This document shows positions 23,399-33,740 of a stretch of DNA of 64,000 nucleotides, in pieces. Location of the stretch: the NCBI GenBank assembly GCA_020744225.1, contig JAGMWG010000009.1, positions 62,001 through 126,000 of the forward strand, given 5' to 3'. The notes below the pieces were generated by a model. That model made no database searches, was not told where the DNA came from, and saw only the letters and a list, made by a program, of their open reading frames with translations. Positions within the stretch are counted from its first letter, which is position 1. Each line of letters begins with the position of its first letter. Both the position numbers and the translations under genes were made by a program. The DNA is from Paraphoma chrysanthemicola. Its lineage: Eukaryota; Ascomycota; Dothideomycetes; Pleosporales; Phaeosphaeriaceae.

Positions 23399-24465
23399 TT
23401 ACTCCAGCACGTACTTGTTCTTGATAGAGCCTATCTCAGAGATGGAGACTTCAACCACGTCGCCATCTTTCAGCCACTTGTCCTGCGGGCGGAACGACGC
23501 CGCAACACCAGCCGGTGTTCCTGTCATGATGACCGTGCCAGGGCGGACCGTTACACCTCTACTCACGAATTCGAGAATTGTCGACAAGTTGAACACAAGT
23601 TCTCCTGTGCTTGCTTTCTGCCTCCGCTCCCCATTCACAAAAGTCTCCAGCGTGAGGTTTGCCGGATCAGAGATGGCTGTTGTGGAAGCAATCACTGGTC
23701 CGATGGGAGCGAATTTGTCAAAGGACTTGGCGATAGCGTGCTGCCCACCAGATTGTTCTGGTTTCTGCCAGAATCGAGACGACACGTCGTTGCCAACGGT
23801 ATAGCCCAATATGTAAGGGGATGGATCATCGCCTTGCGTGAAGTTTTTCAGGTCCTTGCCGATTACGATACACAGCTCGCCCTATGCCAATGTTAGATAG
23901 AGCTGTGATTGATAGGGACAGTGAACCTACCTCGTAGTCCATGTTTAGCAAAGCTTCTGAGAAAGGAATATCGTCTAAAGGACCAGCTAGCGCATCTGGA
24001 TAGATATAAGTCATATTTCGCCTAGTTTTGTACAGTATACGTACCGGGCGGCTTCGTGAATACTAGAGGGTGCTTATCAGACCCGGATTTGACCTTGATA
24101 CCGTTGAGAAGTTGTGCGGACGGGATGAACAGCTCGACATACAGTTGCCTCCTTGGCGTGTGACCTATAGTTTAGGCCAACGCCATAGAAGATTGGTACT
24201 GAGGGTAAAGGACTCAACATCTTCTCGCATTAGGAGCGATCTTGCATTTTCGGACGATGCCTTGCCCTACCTTGGCGACTGTCTCTTCATCGCCGCTCAA
24301 TGCAAAGTCGTCCTGCCAGGGCCACTGCCCTTGGTAGGTCGGAACTGTTTTCCCATAGAGAGATTCTGCGCTAATGGCGGTATCACCAGCTTCGCCGTAG
24401 AAGATTAATCCAGCGGGGTTTTGGAACCTAATCAACCTGGAGAAGACCGCGCTCATGGTCGCCAT
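23399..24465 (-). CDS. fumarylacetoacetate hydrolase (FAH) fold enzyme
   Basis: A member of the FAH superfamily: metal-dependent hydrolases, decarboxylases and isomerases acting on 2-oxo or acylpyruvate-type compounds, often after aromatic ring cleavage. Five exons, 24465-24271, 24223-24143, 24093-24045, 23995-23931 and 23881-23399 (introns 47-49 bp), give 290 residues, usual for the single-domain fungal type. Motifs are FSRLIRFQNPAG at the start, PIFYGVGLNYRSHAKEA, HPLVFTKPPDALAGP, MDYEGELCIVIGK (acidic metal ligands), GYTVGNDVSSRFWQ (Asp ligand) and VIMTGTPAGVA. A second ATG at 24456 is in frame. It diverges from the SnoaL-like gene across ~307 bp with a CGG-N5-CCG dyad. Together with the VOC enzyme it hints at meta-type ring-cleavage chemistry, which is an inference. 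Confidence 0.9.
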
Positions 24466-24619
24466 TTCCAATAGTGAGTTGTATGTTTGGAGTTGCGGGT
24501 ACGGTGGACACGACAATATCGTCAGTGAGCTTTATCCTTTGATGTGCGACAACAGGAGGATTGACCCCATCTCAGCATGCGACGTTACAAGCCTACGACC
24601 GCTCGGCGCTTTCCTAAAA

Positions 24620-24630
24620 CGGCAATCCCG
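24620..24630. promoter_or_regulatory. CGG-N5-CCG dyad between FAH and SnoaL-like genes
   Basis: CGGCAATCCCG, about 155 bp from either start codon. Same half-sites and spacing as the dyad at 19396-19406. A candidate binding site for the cluster Zn2Cys6 regulator; on its own such a word occurs by chance roughly once per 4 kb. Confidence 0.35.
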
Positions 24631-24772
24631 TGTATGGGGAGCAAAGTAGCCGCGCAGAACATTGATCGACCAACGCAACACCTGAATTCACAATACTATC
24701 GTACTTTCAAGCAGCATCATTTCTATAATTAAATCGATTTGTTAAGCCACCGAAACCTGTTCTGCTTTCATC

Positions 24773-25338
24773 ATGGGTTACAGCACCGCCCTAACAGAGT
24801 GGCCATCCTTGGCCGTGCCTCAAGCCGTGAAAGATCTTATTGACAAATTATTTGCTACCATGGACCTAAATGATCCTAGAGCTGGCGACATCCTGGCTGA
24901 TGAGATCTTCACGGTTGATGGGCTCATTGATGGAAGGCACAAAGCGCAAGGAAGCGAAGGTATTGTATGAGCCTGCTCAACGGGTACAAGTTCTGGGCCT
25001 AACTACCCATACCGCGGCAGCGCTCCGGAAATGTCGTGATAACGTGTGGACGGCCATTCATTCAAGGAAACATGAACTACTCAAAGTATATGTCAGCAGC
25101 GAAACATGTGAAGATATTTTGGCCATTGGTCAGGTAACGATTGGGTACAAGAATGGGGAGAAAAAGATTGGTGAATTCATTGCCAGACTATTGATACATC
25201 ATCCTCAATCCGCTGCTTCCAAGCTGAAATTATACAATGTATGGATGGTATGTGTGGCAGAATCCGGGACTGCATTGAGTAACTTTTGTGATCGCTAACC
25301 TCTGCTAGGACATCGCAGCAATGCAGAAAATCAAGTAG
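24773..25338 (+). CDS. SnoaL-like / NTF2-fold small protein
   Basis: A small protein of the NTF2-like superfamily that in fungal metabolite clusters supplies cyclases, isomerases or hydratases. Exons 24773-24959, 25021-25247 and 25309-25338 (two 61-bp introns) give 147 residues, a normal SnoaL size. The N-terminus reads MGYSTALTEWPSLAVPQAV, followed by a helical stretch, DILADEIFTVDGLIDGRHKA and ALRKCRDNVWTAIHSRKHEL; the central strands include VYVSSETCEDILAIGQVTIG. The gene ends only 34 bp from the convergent end of the regulator gene. The last exon codes only nine residues, so the third exon is less certain. No catalytic residue can be assigned. Confidence 0.7.
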
Positions 25339-25371
25339 GAGGTTCGGACAGATCTGGGTCTCCACGGCCAC

Positions 25372-27727
25372 TTATACAGTGACAAGCAGTCGAATTCTAG
25401 CAAGCGTGTTCTGTAACCATTTGTTACGTAGCTTTGGTATGCTCTCGAGGCGGGTGGATTTAATCTCGTGTAGTAAATCTACGAGATTAGCACGCACTTT
25501 CAGTGGTCTTGAAAGCATTGTTTGCAGCATACCGAGACAAATCGAACCCAGCCCCCACCATTCAGCAAAGCGTTGCAACGTCAACTCTAGAATCTGAGCA
25601 TCAAGGGCGACACGTGTGGCGTTTGCGAATGCACTGCTCTCATCCCGTATCCCCAGTGCACAAGCCGCGGCTGGCATAAGTAATGTTACAACAATCAAAG
25701 GACTCATGAATGCGACTTGTTCGGCGGGCCACATATGTACAGCCTGAACTTGGTCTTGGATAGCTCGAGGAAGGCCGGGTTTTGACGAAGACAGTGCAAG
25801 GTGCATTCCCGCAAGATCGATGAGATCATCCACGTGTAATCGATGGGTTCGGCCGTCTTTATCAAGGAAGGTCTTGCGGAGTGCAAGTTCGATTGTGGAC
25901 TTCATACTGCGCATCCTTTAGTCAAAGCATGACCTTTCACGAGTTTGCTGCTGCAGCTCACCTTTGGATCAACATGTAGATACATATGATCCAATTCCTT
26001 TCCCGGGGGCTGTACCAGTACAACTTATGGTTTGCTTCAGCCCACGTGAGGTTGGAAGGCAAACTAAGTTCAAAACATTTCAATGCCGACTCAAGAAGTC
26101 GGAAATCCTCGATGGACCGGTCGTTTCGTTCTAAGGTGTCGTGTACATCTCGCATAATGTTGTTGCAAATCAGATACCAGGTATAGGGATCTTCAATTTC
26201 GTTGGTTTTCAAGAGATTCCAGACAATTTGTGAACTTTTTGATGGGATCGTCAGCGAATAGGTCGGCAGTGCATCGAACCATGCTTCGTCAGGTACTGGC
26301 AGGTTCACCTGCGCTCTTTCCAGGTTCAGGGCGAATGGTAAGCCTCCAACAATGGATGCAAAGTTATCCATCTGCACAAGGGCCCACCAGGCACGACGTT
26401 GTTCCTCTAGTCTTGTCCAACCTGTATCAAATATGCCAGCTTGTGTAGACATCCTTTGTCCAGGACTATCAGTTTGATGCAAGAGCATGGCATGAGCCAT
26501 ACGGCAACAAAAGCCTATGCTGGTGAAAGCTTGGGCTGAAGGCTTAGCCGTCAAGTCGTAGTATGCGCTCATAATGTAGCCTTGCAAGAACATCAGGGAC
26601 AGATTTTCCTCAGAGTAAAGTTCTTGACGGCCAACTAACGCGCGGGAGTTACGAGCGAATTGTTCTCCGCGAAGCGATGCTGTGCATGTCCAAAGATCCG
26701 TCTGTCGTGAGAAGCGAGCAGCGAGAGAAAAGATGCCATTCAGCAACAATGCCAACTCGTGGCTCAGATTACGGTATGGAGTAGATGAAGCGCTCTTGAG
26801 ACCAGAGATCATTGCAAGAACCTTTGGACGGTGCAAAAGCGGAAGGAATGGCTGAACAACGTCGAAGAACACAGATATACTAGTAAATGTAAGCGAGAAA
26901 GCGGTTATTCGACCGATGGTTTCTTACAGATGATCGGCTTTCTGTTCAGAGATATCGATCGCAAAGCTTTCAATTTGGGTTTGAGTTACCTGATGTTCAC
27001 TGAAGTCATTGAAACCCAAGGTCTCCTGGCCCGGAGGAGTCTCATTCATTAGCCGATCAAAAGCCTGCATGTCGACATCTGAGAAGCGGTCATGCGATGC
27101 TTGCGTGTGGTCATCACAAGCCATACTGCTCCCAACCTGATCATTTGTGAATAGGAAATAATCTTCTGCGGCGCCGGAGTTTGTGTCCATGTCCGTAGAG
27201 TCGTGTCGATTCGGAGAGCTGCTGGGTGTCGAATGGGAGACCGTCCGGTACAAAGCTAGCTAACGTGATTAGTTGCCCATCGCATTACAGCTCGGAGCAA
27301 GATGCTCACTGTCCATATTATCTGATCCATTGTTAATATCCGTACAGCAAGTTACATTGGAGGAAATTTCGAGTACCGGACGGCATAGCCCTATCACCAC
27401 ATTGTGTTTGCGTGCTGCTATTTGTCGACTCCGATGCATCAGCACGTGCATGTATCATTGAAAGTCTTCGTCGGGTTGGCTGCTTCCGTCTCGAGGGGTA
27501 GACACAACCGGTGCCGCTTCGTTCGCAGACAGTGCAACAAGGTTTTTGCATATCACCTAGTTCCGATAAGTATGATGCAATGGCTGTAGATGCGCACTTG
27601 GGTCAGAAGGCAGACATTTTACTTTCTTCCTGGCACATGCTTCGCAAGCGCGCAGGGTCGAAGGAGACTGGAAGCGGGGTGATAGAGGGTCCAGATTAAT
27701 GCTTCGCCAGTTGTTATTAGGTGCCAT
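25372..27727 (-). CDS. Zn2Cys6 transcription factor, likely cluster regulator
   Basis: A fungal binuclear-cluster activator with a C-terminal fungal-specific regulatory domain. Six exons: 27727-27616, 27556-27377, 27321-27310, 27255-26928, 26879-25962 and 25915-25372; 697 residues. The DNA-binding domain is split by intron 1: ACEACARKKVKCD then KPCCTVCERSGTGC gives the six Cys pattern, followed by a basic linker PSRRKQPTRRR. The third exon is a 12-nt microexon (four codons' worth); skipping it leaves one 121-bp intron and also keeps frame. The regulatory domain starts at VFFDVVQPFLPLLHRPKV and includes EEQRRAWWALVQMDNFASIVGG. Its position at the cluster's right end, convergent with the SnoaL-like gene, suggests it controls the cluster. 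Its own promoter has a GGAGGCC word. Confidence 0.88.
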
Positions 27728-29809
27728 CTCTGCTCAGAAGTATTTATCGTCTGCTTCTTGTAGGGGCCTCCAACATGTATCAGAACAGACTAGCATGACC
27801 AAGCGAATGACATCAAGGCAGGGTCCGCTCTGGGTAGACTTGGCGTGTATGATCAGTGAGCAGAATATTGACGAACAACACTGTGAGAGACGCGCGCAGC
27901 AGTCCACAAAACCGGAACCGCGGGTTTCATATGACACGTGACCTTTCCCCGCACGCCAAGGGCTTGGAAGTGAATTGCCTTACCCGCTGCAGCGTAGGCA
28001 ACCCGACGGAAGGGGTGAAGAGAAAAGCTTATTCTTTCGGACATGCACAAAAAGGTTGTGTAATGCTCTATCTTTAAGTAACTTTGACTTCTCTCTGCCC
28101 GTGTATGCTTACGTTGGAATATAAGCTCTCAGTACCTGTTGGTTGGCTGGACCTACGGGGCCACTAAGGACTTTGGCACAATTGAGACAGATACTGCCGA
28201 GTGAAAATTGTCCGATGCCACGATCGTGATAGTGTAATTGGTCGACATCTATCCAAGGTATAGGATTTGCTTTGATGACGCTGTACCATTCATACTTTGA
28301 CATACCTAATGCGAAGAAGCTGGTCGTTGAGCATTTGTAGCGGTGTTCCACCGAAAACCAGTTTCTTCATAAATTACAACGATTACTGAACATGTCCCAA
28401 CTCACTCCATGACGTAGTATAACTATCGAAGCGAGACTAGCTGGCATTTTCTCCTTCCTCAATTCTCGTCATTTCCAAAGTTCCGTGACACGCTAAGCTC
28501 GTCCGTACGTGCACGCGGGAGTCGGGAGTCGTGATATAAAGTTGCAAACTTAAGCTATGCCATTTTTCTTGAGACACATGTATTAGAGACAGGACTCCCT
28601 TATCAAGAGATCAGGTATAAACTTTGTCAACAGCAATATAGTATCCGTTGAATATATTGGCGACATTGAGCCATGTCCAGAAATGTTCGGGGTGACAAAT
28701 TTTCGGAACGGAAACTCTTTGGACAAACGGAACGGAATTGACATTCTACCCAACCAGCGACCTCCCTTTCATGTGCACCATAAACGTATCTTCTCGAGAG
28801 TTTCCAATTCCAAGTCTCTAAACCCGCAGTGTACTTTAAGTCGTATCATAGATCCTCCATTTACATTCGTCGCGCAGACTTACAGACACGATTAGAGTGA
28901 CCATACACTAAGTTCCGATCACTTATTCACATCGTTCCGTTCCGAAAAAGCACCATTTAACCAAAAACCCCAGCAGGGTCGCTTATCTCTTGCTTCTCAA
29001 AGCATACCGTAGACACAGAACCTTCAGCCCACAACAACACCGCATGAGCTAGAAGCATTAATCTACTCTGAAAACCCTACACTCTTCTGTACCTAAATCC
29101 AAGAAATCCCAAACCCTACTCTGCTTCTATTTCATACCGCTTCCCGAATCTGTGTACATGTATACCGTGCTTCTCACCATATTCGGACCTTAAGCAAGCC
29201 CAAAGCCTATCATGTCATCCCGCGCAAATATACCTAACCTCGACTTCAAATCAAAGAATATCCGCAAGGACATAGTACCAAGAATATGTCATCATTTCCC
29301 AAACAAATCAACTATCTCAGTTCTACCACATATAGTACGCCAGAGTGTACTTGGAAGCGGAGCTATATATACAAGATGTATCTCTATCTGCTATACCAAG
29401 TAAACACACATCAAAAAATAACCCAAGCAGCGGGTGTACGTGGGGAAACTCGTGCCTCGGGCAGAGGTACGACTTTAGAATGGATTGAGGATTGGGTAAG
29501 AGGATGCGACAGGATCACAGGTTTTGCGCTGAGGTCTGGCTAAGTCAGAGAGCTTGGTAGTAGGTTACTGAGAAAGGATGAGGGTGCTTCGCCCTTTAGA
29601 GCGAATGGCGCAGGCTAGAGGTACTGGGCTAGCCAAACAGACACGATAGAATAGGATGTTCAAGTCATAGCGCAAGTTCATGTACCCGCTCTAGTTCCTC
29701 TGGCGAAACAAGAATGAGGTGATATTCATCAGACTCAAAAGTCTCGATCGAATTAGACTCTCGACCCTCCATGACGGAGAACAGACGCATAAAATTATCC
29801 TTCGTGCGT
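27728..29809. other. intergenic region right of the cluster
   Basis: No gene I can support. On the minus strand at about 28372-28109 there is a suggestive but unassigned stretch: an ATG followed by KKLVFGGTPLQMLNDQLLRI, then an offset frame with WIDVDQLHYHDRGIGQFSLG, which would need an abnormally short (25-bp) intron or a frameshift to join. It may be a gene relic. A 249-bp segment bounded by inverted 14-mers lies at 28700-28948. The rest up to the RPF1 3' end shows nothing. Confidence 0.4.
28700..28948. repeat. 14-bp inverted repeats bounding 249 bp
   Basis: TTTTCGGAACGGAA at 28700-28713 is repeated exactly inverted at 28935-28948; the core CGGAACGGAA also occurs directly at 28728-28737. 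The size and layout would suit a miniature inverted-repeat element, but I see no target-site duplication. No coding potential inside. Confidence 0.35.
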
Positions 29810-31108
29810 CTACATATTGAACCTCGTCCTCTTCTTCTCCATCCTGCCCTTCCATTCCCACTCCTGCCCACTTCGCCACTGCACCTCCCGGTCGATCCGC
29901 CTCAACTTCAATGTCATACGCGGGCCGATCTCTTGCATGCCCACTTTGACATCCTCGACGCCCTTGATCGGCTTCCCGTCGTTGCCCAACACCGGCTTCT
30001 CCGTCTCGCGCTTATCTCTGAACACGTATCTGTGTCTCCGCACGAAGATGTAATCGCGCTGATTGTGCAGAGTCAGGACTTGTCGGCCTTCGAGTTCGGG
30101 GGCAGCGGGGAAGAGGCCTTTGAAGAGATGGGCAGTTAGGATACCGAGTGGTGTTTTGAAATTGTTCAGGATGAGTTCCGGGTAATGGCCTGTGTCGTTT
30201 GCATGGCGTGGAAGCTTTTTCCCGTCGATCCAGTTTGTTACGCTGAAGTGGAAATGGGGACCGTGCGGGAGTGTGATGATGTCGAGGCCGTCTGGCTTCT
30301 TTTCGTGCTCGGCTTGCATGAGCACGACGAGCGCAGTATATCCGCGGTTGGCGGCAAAGGCGGCGATTTCGCGCACAGAGTACTTGTGTGCGTGGACGTG
30401 GGCGGTACGCCGGATGTACTTGCTGTTGGGGAAGAAGGAGGTGAGAATTTCGGCGTGCGCGTGCAGCGAGGAGTTTATGGAGGTTGTGATGAGGATTTTG
30501 GGCTCGGCGACGGGTGAGAAGAGTTGGGGAAATTTTTGCTTGAGGAACTCGGGGGACAGCTCGAGGTTCGTGGCGGTCGTGGTTGCGATTGAGCCCGAGG
30601 GACTGGCGGCGCGCTTTCTCGAACGCGGTGGGGCGGAGGTATCTGAGTCTGATTGCGAGTCGTCGTCGGAGTCGTCGTCGTCTGAGGAGGCGTCGAGCAT
30701 GCTGTCTGCATCGTCGTCTGGTTCCGAGTCGCTGTCTGCGCCTTCTTTCTCCAGCTTCTTCAGCTTGGCCAGAACGCCGTCCTCAGCATCCTCGGCTTCT
30801 GCTTCTGCCGCTTCCTGCGCCAGCTTCCTGCGCTTTGCGAGCCGCTCTACGTCGACTGCCCAGCCCAGCGCATCCTCTTCGTCGCCCACTGGGTCGTCGT
30901 CCCACGTCCGCTTGCTGTCGATTGTGACGGGAACATGGGTTGCATGTCGCTCTTCCCGTAATGAAGGATCCTTGTCCTCGGCACGTTTGCGCAGGTGCCT
31001 TGCGTCGCGCTTTTCGGCTTCTCTGGCCTTCTTGATGTTGAGGTATGCGGCTTGTCGGCGGAGCTTGTTCTTGGGCTTGAAGCCTGAGGCGGTGTTTGTT
31101 ACCGCCAT
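29810..31108 (-). CDS. RPF1: ribosome production factor 1 (Brix domain)
   Basis: A nucleolar Brix-domain protein needed for 60S ribosomal subunit assembly and 27S pre-rRNA processing. Single exon of 432 residues. The first ~190 residues are charged: a basic start (GFKPKNKLRRQAAYLNIKKA), a KRRK-type basic stretch and a long Asp/Ser/Glu run. The Brix domain follows with PKILITTSINSSLHAHAEIL, FFPNSKYIRR, GLDIITLPHGPHFHFSVTNW, HYPELILNNFKTPLG, HNQRDYIFVRRHRYVF and an EIGPRMTLKLRRIDREVQW ending, all typical of RPF1. Divergent from the glycyl-tRNA synthetase gene with 289 bp between start codons. A conserved housekeeping gene that marks the right boundary of the cluster. Confidence 0.96.
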   Translation of the reverse strand: MAVTNTASGFKPKNKLRRQAAYLNIKKAREAEKRDARHLRKRAEDKDPSLREERHATHVPVTIDSKRTWDDDPVGDEEDALGWAVDVERLAKRRKLAQEAAEAEAEDAEDGVLAKLKKLEKEGADSDSEPDDDADSMLDASSDDDDSDDDSQSDSDTSAPPRSRKRAASPSGSIATTTATNLELSPEFLKQKFPQLFSPVAEPKILITTSINSSLHAHAEILTSFFPNSKYIRRTAHVHAHKYSVREIAAFAANRGYTALVVLMQAEHEKKPDGLDIITLPHGPHFHFSVTNWIDGKKLPRHANDTGHYPELILNNFKTPLGILTAHLFKGLFPAAPELEGRQVLTLHNQRDYIFVRRHRYVFRDKRETEKPVLGNDGKPIKGVEDVKVGMQEIGPRMTLKLRRIDREVQWRSGQEWEWKGRMEKKRTRFNM

Positions 31109-31397
31109 GTTGTCGCGGCTCTGCTGCTATAGTGTAGGGAATAGTTTATCGTGCGACGCGTCTGGCGCAATTGTCGTGCTACCACAGTTCGAGTGCGGGT
31201 TGTTGACCAGTCTCAAGTTTCCAAAACTTTTTGGTGGAGCCCCGGCGATTTCTTCCGCCGACAACTCTTGGCGCGTCTCTGCCAGTCACAGTGCACAGCT
31301 CAAGAGTCATTGTGGTGACGCAGCTTCATCTGTATATATTGCATCCAGTCACTCTTTGAAGGCTCCTCCTGTCCACTGCAGGAGATAGATCACGTGT

Positions 31398-33740
31398 ATG
31401 CGCCAGCTGTCGCGGTTGCTGCGCGTCAATTGCTTCACTTCTTCACTGCGTCCCTGCAGGCCCGTTTTTAGTACCCCGCCTTCCCTTGTTTATCCCACCA
31501 AGAGCTTTGCGACCACTCCCGCCCGCCAAAGATTTCAGGTCCCGACACGCAAAAAGGACACCGTCGTCATGGCCAGCGATATGACCACATTCAAGGGCAA
31601 GCCCTTCGATAGGGCTTCGCTCGAGTCGCTCATGAAGGTGCGATTTCCCCTGATCATTATTTTGTATGTGCAGTCATACTAACATGTGTAGCGACGACTA
31701 TTTTACACACCCGCCTTCGACATCTATGGCGGTGTATCTGGTCTCTACGACTACGGCCCGGCCGGCTGCGCCCTCACAAACAACATTGTCGACATATGGC
31801 GGAAACACTTTGTGTTGAAGGAGAACATGCTCGAGGGTAGCGCGCACGAGACCAGTTGGGGATGCCGTCACTGACACTTGACAGTCGACTGCACCATGCT
31901 CACGCCCCACGAAGTCCTTAAGACGTCCGGCCACGTCGACAAGTTCGCCGACTGGATGTGCAAAGACCCCAAGACGGGCGAGATCTTCCGCGCCGACCAT
32001 CTCGTCGAGGAAGTGCTCGAAGCACGATTGAAGGGCAACAAGGAGGCGCGCGGCCAAAAGGTTGAGGTTGAGGAGGAAGACCCAAAGAAGAAAAAGAAGA
32101 AGGTCAAGAACATCGCTGCTATCAAGTTGGACGATGCGCTCGTGCAGGAGATCGAGGAGGTGCTTGCCAAGATTGACAACTACAGCGGCGAGGAACTTGG
32201 TCTGCTGATGAAGAAGTACGACATCAAGAACCCTGCAACTGGCGGCGAGCTACTTCCTCCTGTCGCATTCAATCTCATGTTCCAGACTTCGATTGGTCCA
32301 TCCTCGAACATGCCCGGTTATCTGCGACCAGAGACCGCGCAGGGCCAGTTCCTCAACTTCCAGAAGCTGCTCGAGTTCAACCAGCAGCAGATGCCGTTTG
32401 CTTCTGCCTCCATCGGCAAGTCCTTCCGAAATGAAATCTCTCCACGATCCGGCCTATTACGCGTACGAGAATTTCTGATGGCTGAGATCGAGCACTTTGT
32501 CGACCCTGAAGGCGGCAAGAAACACCACAGGTTCGATGAAGTCAAGGATGTTGAACTGGAACTTCTGAATCGCGAGGTACAATTGGCTGGCAAGACAAAG
32601 GTGGAAACCACAAAGATTGGCAAGGCTGTTGAGACCGGGTTGGTGGACAACGAGACCCTTGGTTACTTCCTCGCCCGTATCCAGCAGTTCCTCTTGAAAA
32701 TTGGTGTCGACCCGAAGAAGATCCGGTTCCGACAACACATGGCGAACGAGATGGCCCATTATGCTGCAGACTGTTGGGACGCCGAGCTTCTCACCTCCTT
32801 TGGCTGGATAGAATGCGTCGGTTGTGCCGATCGCAGCGCATACGATCTCACGGTACACATGAAGAAGACTGGCGCGCCGCTGGTCGTTCGTGAGCCAAGG
32901 AAAGAGCCGCTGAAGATTGAGGAGTGGCAAGTCGATCTTGAAAAGAAGAAGTTTGGTCCCAAGTTCAAAAAGGACGGCAAAACTGTAGAGGCAGCTATCG
33001 AGGCGCTCACGCAAGATTTGCGCGAGAAACTTTCCCTGGATCTAGAGAAGGACGGTAAAATTGTCATCGACGTGCCCGGCGTTGGTGACGGCAAAGTTGA
33101 GGTTCCGAAAGAGCTCATCACAATCGAGAAGCGCACACGGGTGGAAAATGTACGAGAGTACACTCCGAACGTAATCGAGCCATCCTTCGGTATCGGTCGC
33201 ATATTCTACGTAATTACATGCTCACAACCACAACACATAATAAACACTGACCGATGTAGGCTCTATGCGAACATCTCTACTGGACACGAGAGCAAGACGA
33301 GGCTCGCGGTGTCCTCTCGTTCCCTCCGACGGTCGCGCCAACTAAGGTTCTTATCGTGCCATTGAGCTCACATGCCGACTTCAAGCCGTTTGTGCGGACA
33401 CTGAGCGACCAGCTCCAGGAGCTCGGTATCTCCACCCGTGTCGACGACTCTGGCGCCTCCATTGGCAAGCGATACTCGGTGAGTAACACTCTCTGGCGAC
33501 TGACTTCACACTGACTTTGTGTAGCGTAACGATGAGCTCGGCACACCATTGGGCATCACCATTGATTTCCAGTCCGTCAAGGACAACACCTTCACATTGC
33601 GAGACCGCGACTCCACAGAACAGGTCCGTGCTAGCTTAGATGAAATCACAAAGGCCATCTCCAGCCTGGTGACTGGCAAGGAGAAGTGGTCGGATGTTGC
33701 CGCACGATTGCCTAAGTTTGAGGGCCAGGAAGTGGACTAG
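31398..33740 (+). CDS. GRS1: glycyl-tRNA synthetase, probably dual targeted
   Basis: A class II aminoacyl-tRNA synthetase charging tRNA-Gly. Five exons, 31398-31637, 31692-31836, 31885-33209, 33260-33478 and 33525-33740 (introns 46-54 bp), give 714 residues. Motifs include FYTPAFDIYGGVSGLYDYGP, NMLEVDCTMLTPHEVLKTSG, PGYLRPETAQGQFLNF, FRNEISPRSGLLRVREF, EPSFGIGRIFYAL and the C-terminal anticodon domain with GKRYSRNDELGTPLGITIDF. The first 57 residues are Arg/Ser-rich without acidic residues until near the end, like a mitochondrial presequence (MRQLSRLLRVNCFTSSLRP). A second in-frame ATG at 31569 (residue 58) has a strong context (GTCATGG), whereas the first has a weak one (T at -3). This suggests leaky scanning gives mitochondrial and cytosolic forms, as known for yeast GRS1. 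Confidence 0.96.

Noticed and set aside
25461..25489. Inverted repeat TAATCTCGT / ACGAGATTA
   Set aside because: It lies wholly inside the coding sequence of the regulator's last exon and is imperfect beyond nine bases; most likely coincidental codons.
30192..31388. 398-codon frame on the + strand
   Set aside because: It is the antisense shadow of the Ser/Asp-rich RPF1 coding sequence and has no family motif.
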